A stretch of 44,023 bases of DNA from Dongia_B sp035539075 (GTDB lineage Bacteria; Pseudomonadota; Alphaproteobacteria; Dongiales; Dongiaceae). The position numbers were made by a program, and so were the translations under genes. Location: NCBI GenBank assembly GCA_035539075.1, contig DATLJB010000018.1, positions 1-44,023 of the forward strand, given 5' to 3'. Positions 22,823 to 30,800 of the stretch are shown one piece after another (position 1 is the first letter of the stretch; the number at the start of each line of letters is the position of its first letter). The notes below the pieces were generated by a model. The model ran no database searches and was not told where the DNA came from. It worked only from the letters and a program-made list of their open reading frames with translations.

Positions 22823-23662
22823 TCATTGATCGCGATCGCGCGGACGCAGCACCGCCGCGGTGACGGCGGGGACCTGCGGCCGCAGGCGCGGGAACAGCGA
22901 GAAGAGAAAGGCCGTCAGTCGCGGGATGCCGCGCGGCAGGCGATAGGGCTTCGTTTCGCTCTCGTCGCTCACCTGCCATTGGCGCAATGTCGGCGCCACC
23001 TCGTTGCAATCAATGCCCCAAGGCATCGGCGGCACGGTGTAATGCGGCGTGCGGCGAAAACCGCCCGGACGCTGGGTTAGGCGTGAGAGCCAATGGGGAA
23101 TGCTGTCGAAGATCAGCAGGCAACCCGGAAAGCGCGCCGCGATATCCGTCAGCAGATGGCGAATCGCATCGCCGTCGAGATACATGAAAAGCCCCTGGGC
23201 GATGATGCAGATCTCACTGCCGATGACGGCCGCCGGGACCGCTTGCATCCAGGCGCTATCGAGGGCGCTGCCGGTGAAACGCTGTTCGCGCGGCCGCAAA
23301 GGAAGCAGCAGGTCGCGCAGCCGCATCGCTTCGGGCAAGTCGACCGAGAGCCAATGGAGATGGCCGTTATCGACCCGGCTGAACTGCGTCTCCAATCCTT
23401 CGCCAAGCGCGATCACCCAGCCTTCGGGATGCCGGCCTATCCATTGCCTGAGGATGGTGTCGATCTCGGCGGCGCGTACCGCATGGGTGCCGTCTGCCCG
23501 GCCGAAATGGCGCTCGAAATCATAGTCGAGCGCCTGATAGATGCGGATGGCCTCCGGATCGCGGATCAGGCCGCGCGGCTTCATCGCCTCGCTGGCGCGG
23601 TTATGCAATGTCCAGAGCATGGTCTCAGGCACGCCGGCGAGGTCAGGCTTTATCTTTGTCAT
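22823..23662 (-). CDS. Class I SAM-dependent methyltransferase (leucine carboxyl / Tcmp-type O-methyltransferase)
   Basis: This 279-residue protein is of the LCM family. The SAM-binding glycine motif is WVIALGEGLETQFSRV, with the acidic motif LHWLSVDLPE following and IIAQGLFMYLDGDAIR typical of the Tcmp/PKS O-methyltransferase branch. It probably methylates a carboxyl or hydroxyl group of a small molecule; the substrate is not predictable. ATG 23662 follows GGAACGCCG; a start five codons upstream is possible. It converges on the esterase gene and lies downstream of a LysR gene on the same strand (67-bp gap). Confidence 0.85.
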   Translation of the reverse strand: MTKIKPDLAGVPETMLWTLHNRASEAMKPRGLIRDPEAIRIYQALDYDFERHFGRADGTHAVRAAEIDTILRQWIGRHPEGWVIALGEGLETQFSRVDNGHLHWLSVDLPEAMRLRDLLLPLRPREQRFTGSALDSAWMQAVPAAVIGSEICIIAQGLFMYLDGDAIRHLLTDIAARFPGCLLIFDSIPHWLSRLTQRPGGFRRTPHYTVPPMPWGIDCNEVAPTLRQWQVSDESETKPYRLPRGIPRLTAFLFSLFPRLRPQVPAVTAAVLRPRDRDQ

Positions 23663-23729
23663 CGGCGTTCCATGCAAGGCGTCGTGGCGGCGCGGTCGCT
23701 GCGTGGATGAATTACGATGGAGCCGGCGG

Positions 23730-24656
23730 TCAGGCTTCGCCCTGGTCCGCCGTTTCCCGCCGCAGCCAGTTCCGGAAGGTGACGAGCGGCGGATAGGCGG
23801 CTCTTTCGGTCGGCCAGATCAGGTAATAGCGTTCCGGACTCGTCAGCGGCCGGTCGAGAGCGGCGACCAGTTCGCGACGCTGCAGCTCGGCGGTGATCAG
23901 GAAGCGCGGCAGCAGGGCAAGGCCGAGACCGGCGACGGCGCCATGGATGATGGTCTCGAACTGGTCGAACATCATGCCATGGATGCCCTCGGCCGGTGCC
24001 GCCTGGGCCGCCAACCAGCGTTCCCAGGCGTCTGGCCGGCCGATGAGATGGAGCAGCGGCGCGGCCCGCAGGTCGGCCGGCTTGCGGAATTTGTATTGCC
24101 GTTTCATCCGGGGCGCGCAGACCGGCAGCACCTCCTCGCCGCAGATATCCGCCGTCTCGACCGCCGTGTCGGCGCTGCGCAACTCGCGATGGCCGAAATC
24201 AATCGCGGCGTCGATCGGCTCGGCATGAAAATCGACGGTGCTATGCCGACTGACCAGATTGAGCACGACATCGGCATGGCGGGCCACGAAACGCGGCAGG
24301 CGCGGGGCCAGCCAGCGCGCGCCGAAGGTCGGCAGGACAGCGAGATTGAGCGTGCCGCCGGCAGGATTGGCGCGGAAGTTCAGCGAGGCCGTGCTGATGC
24401 GGCGCAGCGCGTCGCGGATGTCGCGCGCATAGCTGTCGCCGGCCAAAGTGAGGCGGATCGATTGCTTGTCGCGATAGAAGAGATCGGCGCCGAGCTGTTC
24501 CTCGAGCGCCTTGATCTGGCGGCTGACGGCACTTTGTGTCAGCGATAACTCGCGTGCCGCGGCCGAGATGTTGTTGGTGCGCGCCACTGTCTCAAACGCG
24601 GTGAGCAGGGGGATCGACGGCAAGAAACGGCGGGGGATATGCATACCCATTCCCAT
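23730..24656 (-). CDS. LysR family transcriptional regulator (GcvA-like)
   Basis: This 308-residue regulator has the N-terminal helix-turn-helix with SIPLLTAFETVARTNNISAAA, LSLTQSAVSRQIKALEEQL and GADLFYRDKQSIRLT. The effector domain (from about 95) starts GTLNLAVLPTFGARWLAPRLP, the mark of the GcvA/AmpR-type subgroup. AAAGG precedes the ATG cluster (Met at residues 1, 3 and 5). Its target may be the methyltransferase gene 67 bp downstream or a distant gene; no divergent partner exists because the upstream GNAT gene is on the same strand. Confidence 0.92.
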   Translation of the reverse strand: MGMGMHIPRRFLPSIPLLTAFETVARTNNISAAARELSLTQSAVSRQIKALEEQLGADLFYRDKQSIRLTLAGDSYARDIRDALRRISTASLNFRANPAGGTLNLAVLPTFGARWLAPRLPRFVARHADVVLNLVSRHSTVDFHAEPIDAAIDFGHRELRSADTAVETADICGEEVLPVCAPRMKRQYKFRKPADLRAAPLLHLIGRPDAWERWLAAQAAPAEGIHGMMFDQFETIIHGAVAGLGLALLPRFLITAELQRRELVAALDRPLTSPERYYLIWPTERAAYPPLVTFRNWLRRETADQGEA

Positions 24657-24796
24657 TCGGAATGACCTTTCGGGGCATCATTGCTTTGGCCTGTCTCGAA
24701 TACAAGCGAAGAATCCCCGCAACAGGGAACAGCGGCAACGCGACAGATGAGGGGCGGACCCGCAAGCAGGTCCGGCCATGGGCGCAGGGAAGGGTA

Positions 24797-25264
24797 CTAA
24801 AGCGCCAGCTTCATGCCCTCATGGCTGGCCGTGAATCCGAGGGAATGGTAGAAGCGCTGGGCATCGGCGCGGCTCTTGTCGGTGGTGAGCTGCACCAGGC
24901 CGCAGCCGCGCCGGCGGCATTCGGCGATCGCCCAAACGAGCATGAGGCGGCCGAGCCCGCTCTTGCGCCGGGCCGCGGCGACGCGCACGCTCTCGATCTG
25001 GCCGCGCAGCATGCCGCGGCGTGACAGGCCGGGAATGAAGGTGATCTGCAGGCAGCCGATCACCGTGCCGCCGTCATCGACGACCGCCAGCAACTGGTTG
25101 GGATCGCGCGCGATCGCCGCGAAGGCTTCGCCATAGCACGGATCGAGCGGCGGCCCCGGGGCTTCGCGCGCGGCACCCAGCGGGTCATCGGCCAGCAGCG
25201 CCACGATGGCGGGAAGGTCGGCAGGGACGGCCTTGCGGATCATATGATCGGTCACGGTATTCAT
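24797..25264 (-). CDS. GNAT family N-acetyltransferase
   Basis: This 155-residue protein has the GNAT core: IRKAVPADLPAIVALL at the start, an acceptor region with PCYGEAFAAI, the central strand TVIGCLQITFIPGLSRRG, and the acetyl-CoA pyrophosphate loop RRKSGLGRLMLVWAIAECRRRG. It ends with VQLTTDKSRADAQRFYHSLGF and ASHEGMKL. These features match the PhnO-like/small-molecule acetyltransferase group; the acceptor amine is unknown. ATG 25264 (MNTVTDHMIRKAV) is chosen because upstream sequence is Pro/Arg-rich and unlike the family. Confidence 0.88.
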   Translation of the reverse strand: MNTVTDHMIRKAVPADLPAIVALLADDPLGAAREAPGPPLDPCYGEAFAAIARDPNQLLAVVDDGGTVIGCLQITFIPGLSRRGMLRGQIESVRVAAARRKSGLGRLMLVWAIAECRRRGCGLVQLTTDKSRADAQRFYHSLGFTASHEGMKLAL

Positions 25265-25444
25265 GGTATGACGATAGGGGCAGGGCGGCTGCCGGGGCAA
25301 TAGCCTTGGCGGAGAGGCGCCGCCGGCAGGGTTTCGTCGGCCCAGCATCTCGCCGGCGGGGATCTCGTCGGCAACTAACCGCCCGTGCCGCGCGTTAGTC
25401 TGTCGTGCGTTAATCGGGCGGTGCTGCTACGCAAGGCGGAAGAG

Positions 25445-26158
25445 ATGATGCGATTGACGATCGCCCTGGCCGGCCTGCTGCTGATCGCGATGCTGCTGGC
25501 AGGCTGCGTGACCGGCCAGGAGAAGGATGTGGTCGCCGATAACGCCTGCCACCAGGTGCCGCCGCCGACCGTATCGATCGATATCGCTTTCGTCGGGCCG
25601 ATCGATGATGCCTCGCGCAGCCTGCAGGAATTGTCGCATGAGGAGACGGATGGCCGGGGACCGGCGATGGAGCGCAGCGCCGTCACCTTCGGCATCACCC
25701 ATGTGAAACTCGGCGGCCAATTCGGGGGCGATGCGAAAGCGGCGACAATGCCGGATGGCGAGGTCTGCGCCTGGGCCAATCACCTGACCGTTCATCTGAC
25801 CGACGAGGTCCGCGTCTATCTCGCCGCCGAGCTGCGGCCGGGAAGCTGCCCCTATCGTGCCGTCCGCGAACATGAGGAGAAGCATGTGAACCTCGATCGC
25901 CAGTTGCAGCCGGAATTGCGGCGCGCGTTGCAGGAAGCGATCGACAAGGTTGCCACCTATTCCGTGCTCGGCCGGGACGAAGCGGCGGCGGCGGCGCGCT
26001 TGCGGACTGCGTTTCGTCAGGCGGTCGGCGGGGCCATCGGAAGCTATGCCGCGATGCGCGACCAGCGCCAGATCGCCATCGACACGCCGGAAGAGTATCG
26101 GCGGGTGCAGGGTGTCTGTGGCCGGCCGGCTTTCGCCGCGCTGTTTCCGAAAACCTGA
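25445..26158 (+). CDS. Lipoprotein with HExxH motif (DUF922-like putative zinc protease)
   Basis: This 237-residue protein has a signal peptide ending in lipobox LLAGC (Cys21), so it should be anchored to a membrane on the periplasmic side. Residues 143-147 are HEEKH in the context YRAVREHEEKHVNLDRQL, which fits the HExxH zinc-binding and catalytic motif. The segment of paired strands before it (SAVTFGITHVKLG, CAWANHLTVHLTDEVRVYL) and the CPYRAVREHE lead-in resemble the DUF922 group of predicted zinc-dependent proteases. The third zinc ligand is not identified. Further cysteines (Cys35, 108, 135, 225) may form disulfides. GGCGGAAGAG precedes ATG 25445. Confidence 0.75.
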   Translation: MMRLTIALAGLLLIAMLLAGCVTGQEKDVVADNACHQVPPPTVSIDIAFVGPIDDASRSLQELSHEETDGRGPAMERSAVTFGITHVKLGGQFGGDAKAATMPDGEVCAWANHLTVHLTDEVRVYLAAELRPGSCPYRAVREHEEKHVNLDRQLQPELRRALQEAIDKVATYSVLGRDEAAAAARLRTAFRQAVGGAIGSYAAMRDQRQIAIDTPEEYRRVQGVCGRPAFAALFPKT

Positions 26159-26200
26159 GCGGGTCTCGCGCGACGCTGCGTCAGGAAAGCCAGGAGCGTT

Positions 26201-26713
26201 TCAGGTCTGCGAGAAGGGCGCGCTGAGGATCGCGGCGGCGGCATCGTCATTGAGCTGGCGCGCGAGATCCAACGGGGTGAGGCCGGCCTTGTTGCGGCGC
26301 CCCAGGTCGGGCATGAAGCGGCGCAGTTCCTTCAGCACATGCAGGGCATGATGGCGGACGGCGATATGCAGCACCGTGTCGCCGTTGGCGTCGGCATCGT
26401 TGATATTGGCGCCGGCGACGACGAAGGCGGCGGCGGCGATATGCTGGTCGTTGCTGGCGGCGATATCCAGCGCCCGCATCCCCACCTTGTTGCGGTGATC
26501 GAGGCTGAGCTGCTGTTCGGCCGCCATCTGTAATTCATCGTAGAGATCGGTCGCCGCCTTATTGAGGGCCAACTGCTCCAGCTTTTCATAGATGGCTTCG
26601 GCGCCGTGATCGAAACGATGCGGGGATCGCAGCATGGCGGACGGGACGAAGAACCAGCCGCCGGCACCCAATACCAGCAGGATGATCGCAAGCAGCAGAA
26701 AGAACTTCTTCAT
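26201..26713 (-). CDS. Membrane-anchored ankyrin-repeat protein
   Basis: This 170-residue protein has an N-terminal hydrophobic helix (residues 4-24, FFLLLAIILLVLGAGGWFFV) that anchors it or acts as an uncleaved signal. About three ankyrin repeats follow: MRALDIAASNDQHIAAAAFVV, ANGDTVLHIAVRHHALHVLKEL and GLTPLDLARQLNDDAAAAIL. These mediate protein binding on the periplasmic face. It converges with the lipoprotein gene (42-bp gap) and has no obvious operon partner. The partner protein is unknown. Confidence 0.85.
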   Translation of the reverse strand: MKKFFLLLAIILLVLGAGGWFFVPSAMLRSPHRFDHGAEAIYEKLEQLALNKAATDLYDELQMAAEQQLSLDHRNKVGMRALDIAASNDQHIAAAAFVVAGANINDADANGDTVLHIAVRHHALHVLKELRRFMPDLGRRNKAGLTPLDLARQLNDDAAAAILSAPFSQT

Positions 26714-27312
26714 GACTAATGTCTCACCCCAATCGGGCCGGCTTCGTTGGTTGGCCGACCTCAGCGGCGCCGCTCGTGGAAGCCGGCACCGAGATATTCA
26801 GTCAATAATCGTCTAGGTTGCCGCCGGTCGCCGCAAAGGGCGGGCAGCAAGGTGTCTTTCGGCAATTCATCGGGAAAGCCGATCTCCGTCAAGTTGAGAT
26901 GCTTAAAGTTTGATTGAATGCCTATTCTGGTGTGAGGAAGGCGGCGCGAGACGGCCTATTGCCAGGAAATTTCCGGTCGCGAAAATTCGCCTCAAAAGCT
27001 TGATATATCGCCCTGCGCGACGGGCAATCTCTTCCCGCTGCGGCTGTATTGCGGCTGTCGCAGCGGTCCTGCTGCAAGCGTCCTGCTTCGCGCATCCTCT
27101 GGCTGTTATCGATTTGCAAGGTAACTGGCCCAGTGTGAGCGTGCTTCGCGTCGAACACGTAGACATGAAAGACGCGAGCATATGGGGCCGGATTACAGAC
27201 GGGGGCGTCATTGGGCGGCTGTGCCGATCTCGTGGCACGTTGACAGCCGCCGCAGCGTCGAGGGTGAGGCAGTGGCATTGCCGAAGCAATTCTGGCCAAC
27301 GGCGCCGGCGCG
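26714..27312. other. 600-bp region without a confident gene
   Basis: This stretch lies upstream of the cytochrome operon and has lower GC around 26880-27010. An open frame from 26910 (plus strand) contains a short hydrophobic, Ala/Val-rich stretch ending CFAHPLA near 27040-27105 that could mimic a signal peptide. The frame has no SD, uses rare codons and runs into the cytochrome gene out of frame, so I do not call it. The promoter of the cytochrome operon should be here. I found no FNR-type dyad. Confidence 0.4.
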
Positions 27313-28521
27313 ATGAAACGCGGCGGCCATGGCCTAGCGCAGGGCAAATCGGGTCTCATGGTCTGGGATATCGGCGTGCGCCTGTTCCACTGGGCGCTGG
27401 TGATCAGCTTCGCGCTGGCGGCCTATACCGGTTTCCTCGGTCCGCGCAACTGGCTCAATCTGCATCTCATCGCCGGCATCACCGCCGGCGCGCTGGTGAT
27501 CTTCCGCCTGGTCTGGGGATGGCTGGGATCGCGCTATGCCCGGTTCCGCTCTTTTCCGCTCTCGCCGGCAGCCATGCAGCAGCACATAACGGCGATCATT
27601 GCCGAATATCGCCAAGCGAGACATCGCCTCGCCGGCCCGGGGCGCGTGGCGCAGCCCCGTCATCATCCGGAAGCAGGGCATAATCCCCTCGGCGCGGCGA
27701 TGGTCTATGCGCTGCTGCTGGTGATCGCGCTGACGGTGCTGACGGGTGTCGTGGCGCTTGGCGGCGTCGTCAAGCAGGGACCCTTGGCCTTCCTGATCTC
27801 CTTCGATCTCGGCCTGCTGATCCGCGATCTGCATCAGGTCCTGGCGATTGCCCTTCTCTGCATGGTGGGCGCGCATCTGGCCGGTGTCGTCTTCGAAAGC
27901 CGGCGCGAGAAGATCAATCTGGCGGCGGCGATGATCACCGGCCGCAAGCCGATTCCCGGCGCCGCGACGCCGGAGCCACAGCTGGCCGCGCGGCCGGGCA
28001 TGGCGGCGATCGTGCTGCTGGTGCTGGCGGCGGCAATCATCCCGGCGACCATCGCTTTGGCGCGCCTGCCGGGACGCGGCGTGCCGCCGGCGGCGCTTGA
28101 TCCTGTCTACCTCAAGGAATGCGGCGCCTGTCATTTCGCCTATCCGCCGAGCCTCGCTCCGGCCGCCGTCTGGATATCGATGATGGCGGGGCTCGATGGG
28201 CATTTCGGCGAGAATGCCGGCCTCGATGCGGCGACGGCAACGCATATCCGCGATTATCTGACGGCCAATGCGGCGGAGAACTGGGACACCCGGCCGGCGC
28301 ATCTGTTCCGTCAGCGCGACCCCGCTGATCCGCTGCGAATCACCGCTGCACCTTTCTGGCAACGCCTGCATCGTGAGCTGCCGGAGGCACTTTTCAAGTC
28401 GCCGGCGGTGGGCGCCAAGGGCGCCTGCAACGCCTGCCACCGCGATGCCGGCACCAGCCGTTTCGATCCGCAAGCCATTCTCGTTCCCCACACACCCACT
28501 TCCACGGAGGCCAGACCATGA
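27313..28521 (+). CDS. Cytochrome b561-type membrane protein fused to a diheme cytochrome c domain
   Basis: This 402-residue fusion has an N-terminal membrane part (about 17-195) that is a four-helix cytochrome b561 domain with likely heme ligands His26, His51, His174 and His188 and the family motif HHPEAGHNPLGAAM. A fifth hydrophobic helix (229-250) leads to a periplasmic domain (about 260-385) with two c-type heme sites, CGACH (270-274) and CNACH (372-376), of the DHC (DUF1924-partner) family. Normally b561 and DHC are separate proteins. It probably oxidises quinol and passes electrons to the SHP cytochrome. The gene overlaps the SHP gene by 4 bp. No strong SD precedes ATG 27313; Met16 is an alternative start. 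Confidence 0.88.
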   Translation: MKRGGHGLAQGKSGLMVWDIGVRLFHWALVISFALAAYTGFLGPRNWLNLHLIAGITAGALVIFRLVWGWLGSRYARFRSFPLSPAAMQQHITAIIAEYRQARHRLAGPGRVAQPRHHPEAGHNPLGAAMVYALLLVIALTVLTGVVALGGVVKQGPLAFLISFDLGLLIRDLHQVLAIALLCMVGAHLAGVVFESRREKINLAAAMITGRKPIPGAATPEPQLAARPGMAAIVLLVLAAAIIPATIALARLPGRGVPPAALDPVYLKECGACHFAYPPSLAPAAVWISMMAGLDGHFGENAGLDAATATHIRDYLTANAAENWDTRPAHLFRQRDPADPLRITAAPFWQRLHRELPEALFKSPAVGAKGACNACHRDAGTSRFDPQAILVPHTPTSTEARP

Positions 28522-28964
28522 TCATCAGCCGGCTTATGCCGCGGCGCATGCGACGTGGCGTCTTTATCCTTCTGTCGCTGACCGTGCCGACAGGGCTGGC
28601 GATGGCGGCGGGTACGGCGCAACAGCAAGTGCTCGATCAGTATGCCCAGCAGGCGAAGGCGGCCGATGCCGGTTTCAGCGGCTTTTCCGCCGATCGCGGC
28701 AAGGCCTTCTTCCTCGCGCAATCGACGACCGGGCATGGCGATACGCCCTCCTGTTCGACCTGCCATACCACCGATCCGCGGCAGATGGGCCGCACAAGGG
28801 CCGGCAAGGAGATCAACCCGATGGCGCTGTCGCGCACACCGGATCGCTTCGGCGATATCAACAAGACGGAGAAATGGTTCGCCCGCAATTGCGACACGGT
28901 GCTCGGCCGCGCCTGCACGCCGCGCGAGAAGGGCGACTTCATTACCTACATGGTGGGGCTATAG
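28518..28964 (+). CDS. shp: Sphaeroides-heme-protein-type cytochrome c (DUF1924)
   Basis: This is a 148-residue periplasmic monoheme cytochrome c with a signal peptide (to about residue 31). The heme site is CSTCH (79-83). The flanking sequence TTDPRQMGRTRAGKEINPMA and the later KWFARNCDTVLGRACTPREKGD are the signature of DUF1924/SHP. In the characterised Rhodobacter SHP the sixth ligand is an Asn in this second region that leaves on reduction, opening the iron to O2 or NO; Asn124 (ARNC) is the likely counterpart here, with Cys125/Cys133 positioned for a disulfide. It sits between the b561-DHC fusion and a second DHC, fitting reduction by diheme cytochrome. The physiological substrate of SHP is not settled. 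Confidence 0.88.
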   Translation: MIISRLMPRRMRRGVFILLSLTVPTGLAMAAGTAQQQVLDQYAQQAKAADAGFSGFSADRGKAFFLAQSTTGHGDTPSCSTCHTTDPRQMGRTRAGKEINPMALSRTPDRFGDINKTEKWFARNCDTVLGRACTPREKGDFITYMVGL

Positions 28965-29026
28965 CCGCCGCTTAAGGCCGCGGCAGACCCTTAAACCGGC
29001 GCGATAACGCAGCAGAGGATCGACAC

Positions 29027-29530
29027 ATGACATATCGGCATTTTACCGGCATCGGCGCAGTGACCGCGGGAACCGCGATTACGGGTGCCGCGATCGTCGC
29101 ATTGATCCTCATCCTCAGCGCTTCGCCGGCACGGCCGGCCGCGACCGATGCAGAGGCCACGACGGCCAAGGAATGCGGCGCCTGCCACATGGCCTATCTG
29201 CCGCAATTCCTGCCGGCGCGTTCCTGGCAGGCACTGATGAAGGGCCTCGACAATCATTTCGGCGAGAATGCCAACCTGGATGCGGCCACTCGCAAGACGA
29301 TCCTGGATTATCTTGTCAGCCATGCGGCCGATGCGCCGGGGCAGGACACGCGTTTCCTCATGGGCCTGCCGGATGCGGCGACGCCGCTGCGGATCAGCGA
29401 TACGCCGTACTGGATCCGCCGGCACAGCGAAATTCCTGATTCGATCTTCAGCCACCCTAAGGTCAAGAGCAAAGGCAATTGCACGGCCTGCCACCAGAAC
29501 GCGGCGCAGGGCGGCTTCGAGGATGAATGA
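29027..29530 (+). CDS. dhc: Diheme cytochrome c (DHC), stand-alone
   Basis: This 167-residue protein has an N-terminal hydrophobic segment (11-32) acting as signal or anchor and two heme-c sites, CGACH (50-54) and CTACH (152-156). It is clearly homologous along its length to the C-terminal half of the b561 fusion two genes upstream: both share CGACH, a GLDxHFGENAxLDAAT stretch, an LRI..xPxW segment and the C-terminal CxACH. In Rhodobacter and Shewanella one DHC serves as electron donor to SHP. Here a second copy exists, so electrons may pass from the fused to the free DHC to SHP, or the two may act on different partners. AGAGGA precedes the ATG; gap 62 bp. Confidence 0.88.
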   Translation: MTYRHFTGIGAVTAGTAITGAAIVALILILSASPARPAATDAEATTAKECGACHMAYLPQFLPARSWQALMKGLDNHFGENANLDAATRKTILDYLVSHAADAPGQDTRFLMGLPDAATPLRISDTPYWIRRHSEIPDSIFSHPKVKSKGNCTACHQNAAQGGFEDE

Positions 29531-29546
29531 CGGCGCGATGCCGGAT

Positions 29547-30686
29547 CTATAGCTGCGTCAGAAGGTGATGTGCCTGCGCTGCCGCGGTGAAAAGATGATA
29601 GAGCGTGCTGGCTGGGATATGATCCGTAACCGATGCGCCGGCCAGATCGAACTGGTCGCGCCAGGTCCCGCGCGGCGTCTGCGCCAGATAGGTGGCGAGC
29701 AGGCGGTCGGCAAGGTCATGCGCCGCGCGGGTCAGGGTGGGGTCGCCGAGCGAAACCCCCTGGATGATCAGCGTCCGCAGATATTCGGTCTGCGGCCAGA
29801 GGCGCCGCTTCGCCGCCAGGACGTGCCCCTGGTCGTCCGTTTCGTCGACCAGAAAGCCGCTGGCCCGGTCCAGGCCGAACCGTCGCGCCGCGGTGAAAAG
29901 CCGTTCGCAGACATGATCGACATCGATATCGCGGTGATGCGCATGGGTTCGCAGCAGCCAGCACCATTCCATGTGATGACCGGCCTCGATGCGGTGTGAG
30001 CCGTAGCGCGGGTCCTGTTCCCAACCCGGTCCGAAATATTCGCGCAGCACGCCGGCCTCGCGATCGAAGAAATGCCGCGTGAACAGCGCGACGATGGCAT
30101 CGGCGCGGGTGAGGTGACGCATCTCGCCCGTGGTCTCGAAGAGGGCGAGGCTCGCCTCAAGCAGATGCATATGCGGGTTCTGGCGGCGCGGCAGCTCGTC
30201 GTGGTCGCTCTCTTTCCACCCGCCTTGAAACGATGTGAGTTCCCGGTCGACGTAATCCAGCGTCTCGTCGACCCAGCCGGCATAGCGCGCCTCGCCGGTC
30301 GCCTTGGCGAGCCAGGTGAAGCCGAGCAGCATGAAGGCGTGATCATAGAGATCCCGCCGGTCGTCGGCGATGCGGCCATCCGCCGTCAGCCGATGAACCC
30401 AGCCGGGCCTACCGTCCGGCGCCCAGGCCAGCGCATGCAGCCTGTCGGCGGCGGCTTTTGCCCGTGCCAGGCTGATATCCGCCGGTGAAAGGCCGAGCAG
30501 GGCGGCATGGGCATAGGTGTAGATCTGGCGTGCCTGGACGCGCGTGCGCAGTTCTGCCGCCGCATCGGGCGTGCCGTCGAGATGCAGTTTCTCATAGAAG
30601 AGACCGCGACCCGAATCGAACCCGGTATCGAGCCAGAAGGGCAAAGCGTCGTTGCGCATCCAGGCGAGATAGGTATCGAGCGGCAT
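29547..30686 (-). CDS. AGE family epimerase/isomerase (N-acylglucosamine 2-epimerase / mannose isomerase type)
   Basis: This 379-residue alpha6/alpha6-barrel enzyme shows marks including FWLDTGFDSGRGLFYEKLHLDG, RVQARQIYTYAHAALLG, LYDHAFMLLGFTWL, QNPHMHLLEASLALFE and HRIEAGHHMEWCWLL with the catalytic His positions, and LWPQTEYLRTLI. The pattern (RxxxQ, HAFxLL, NPHMHLLEA, GHHxEW) fits mannose/glucose isomerase-like AGE enzymes (YihS/ManI type) rather than renin-binding epimerases. It should interconvert an aldose and ketose or C2 epimer in the cytosol. ATG 30686 has AGGA upstream. It is the last gene of the sugar operon on the minus strand, 114 bp after the LacI gene. Confidence 0.88.
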   Translation of the reverse strand: MPLDTYLAWMRNDALPFWLDTGFDSGRGLFYEKLHLDGTPDAAAELRTRVQARQIYTYAHAALLGLSPADISLARAKAAADRLHALAWAPDGRPGWVHRLTADGRIADDRRDLYDHAFMLLGFTWLAKATGEARYAGWVDETLDYVDRELTSFQGGWKESDHDELPRRQNPHMHLLEASLALFETTGEMRHLTRADAIVALFTRHFFDREAGVLREYFGPGWEQDPRYGSHRIEAGHHMEWCWLLRTHAHHRDIDVDHVCERLFTAARRFGLDRASGFLVDETDDQGHVLAAKRRLWPQTEYLRTLIIQGVSLGDPTLTRAAHDLADRLLATYLAQTPRGTWRDQFDLAGASVTDHIPASTLYHLFTAAAQAHHLLTQL

Positions 30687-30800
30687 GATCCTGCTTTCAC
30701 GTTCAATCCACAGCGGCCCGCAGCGGGACGGCATCATCATTCTGTTATGCCGCATGCCGGTTCTTTTGAACAGCGCGGCGAGGAGGCGCGCAGCTGCGGC

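Noticed and set aside
26910..27683. Open frame with a possible signal-like hydrophobic stretch before the cytochrome operon
   Set aside because: No ribosome-binding site, odd composition after the hydrophobic part, and overlap with the cytochrome gene out of frame.
27334..28491. Minus-strand open frame opposite the cytochrome b fusion
   Set aside because: The heme motifs and membrane helices are on the plus strand; the antisense frame lacks hydrophobic segments or motifs.
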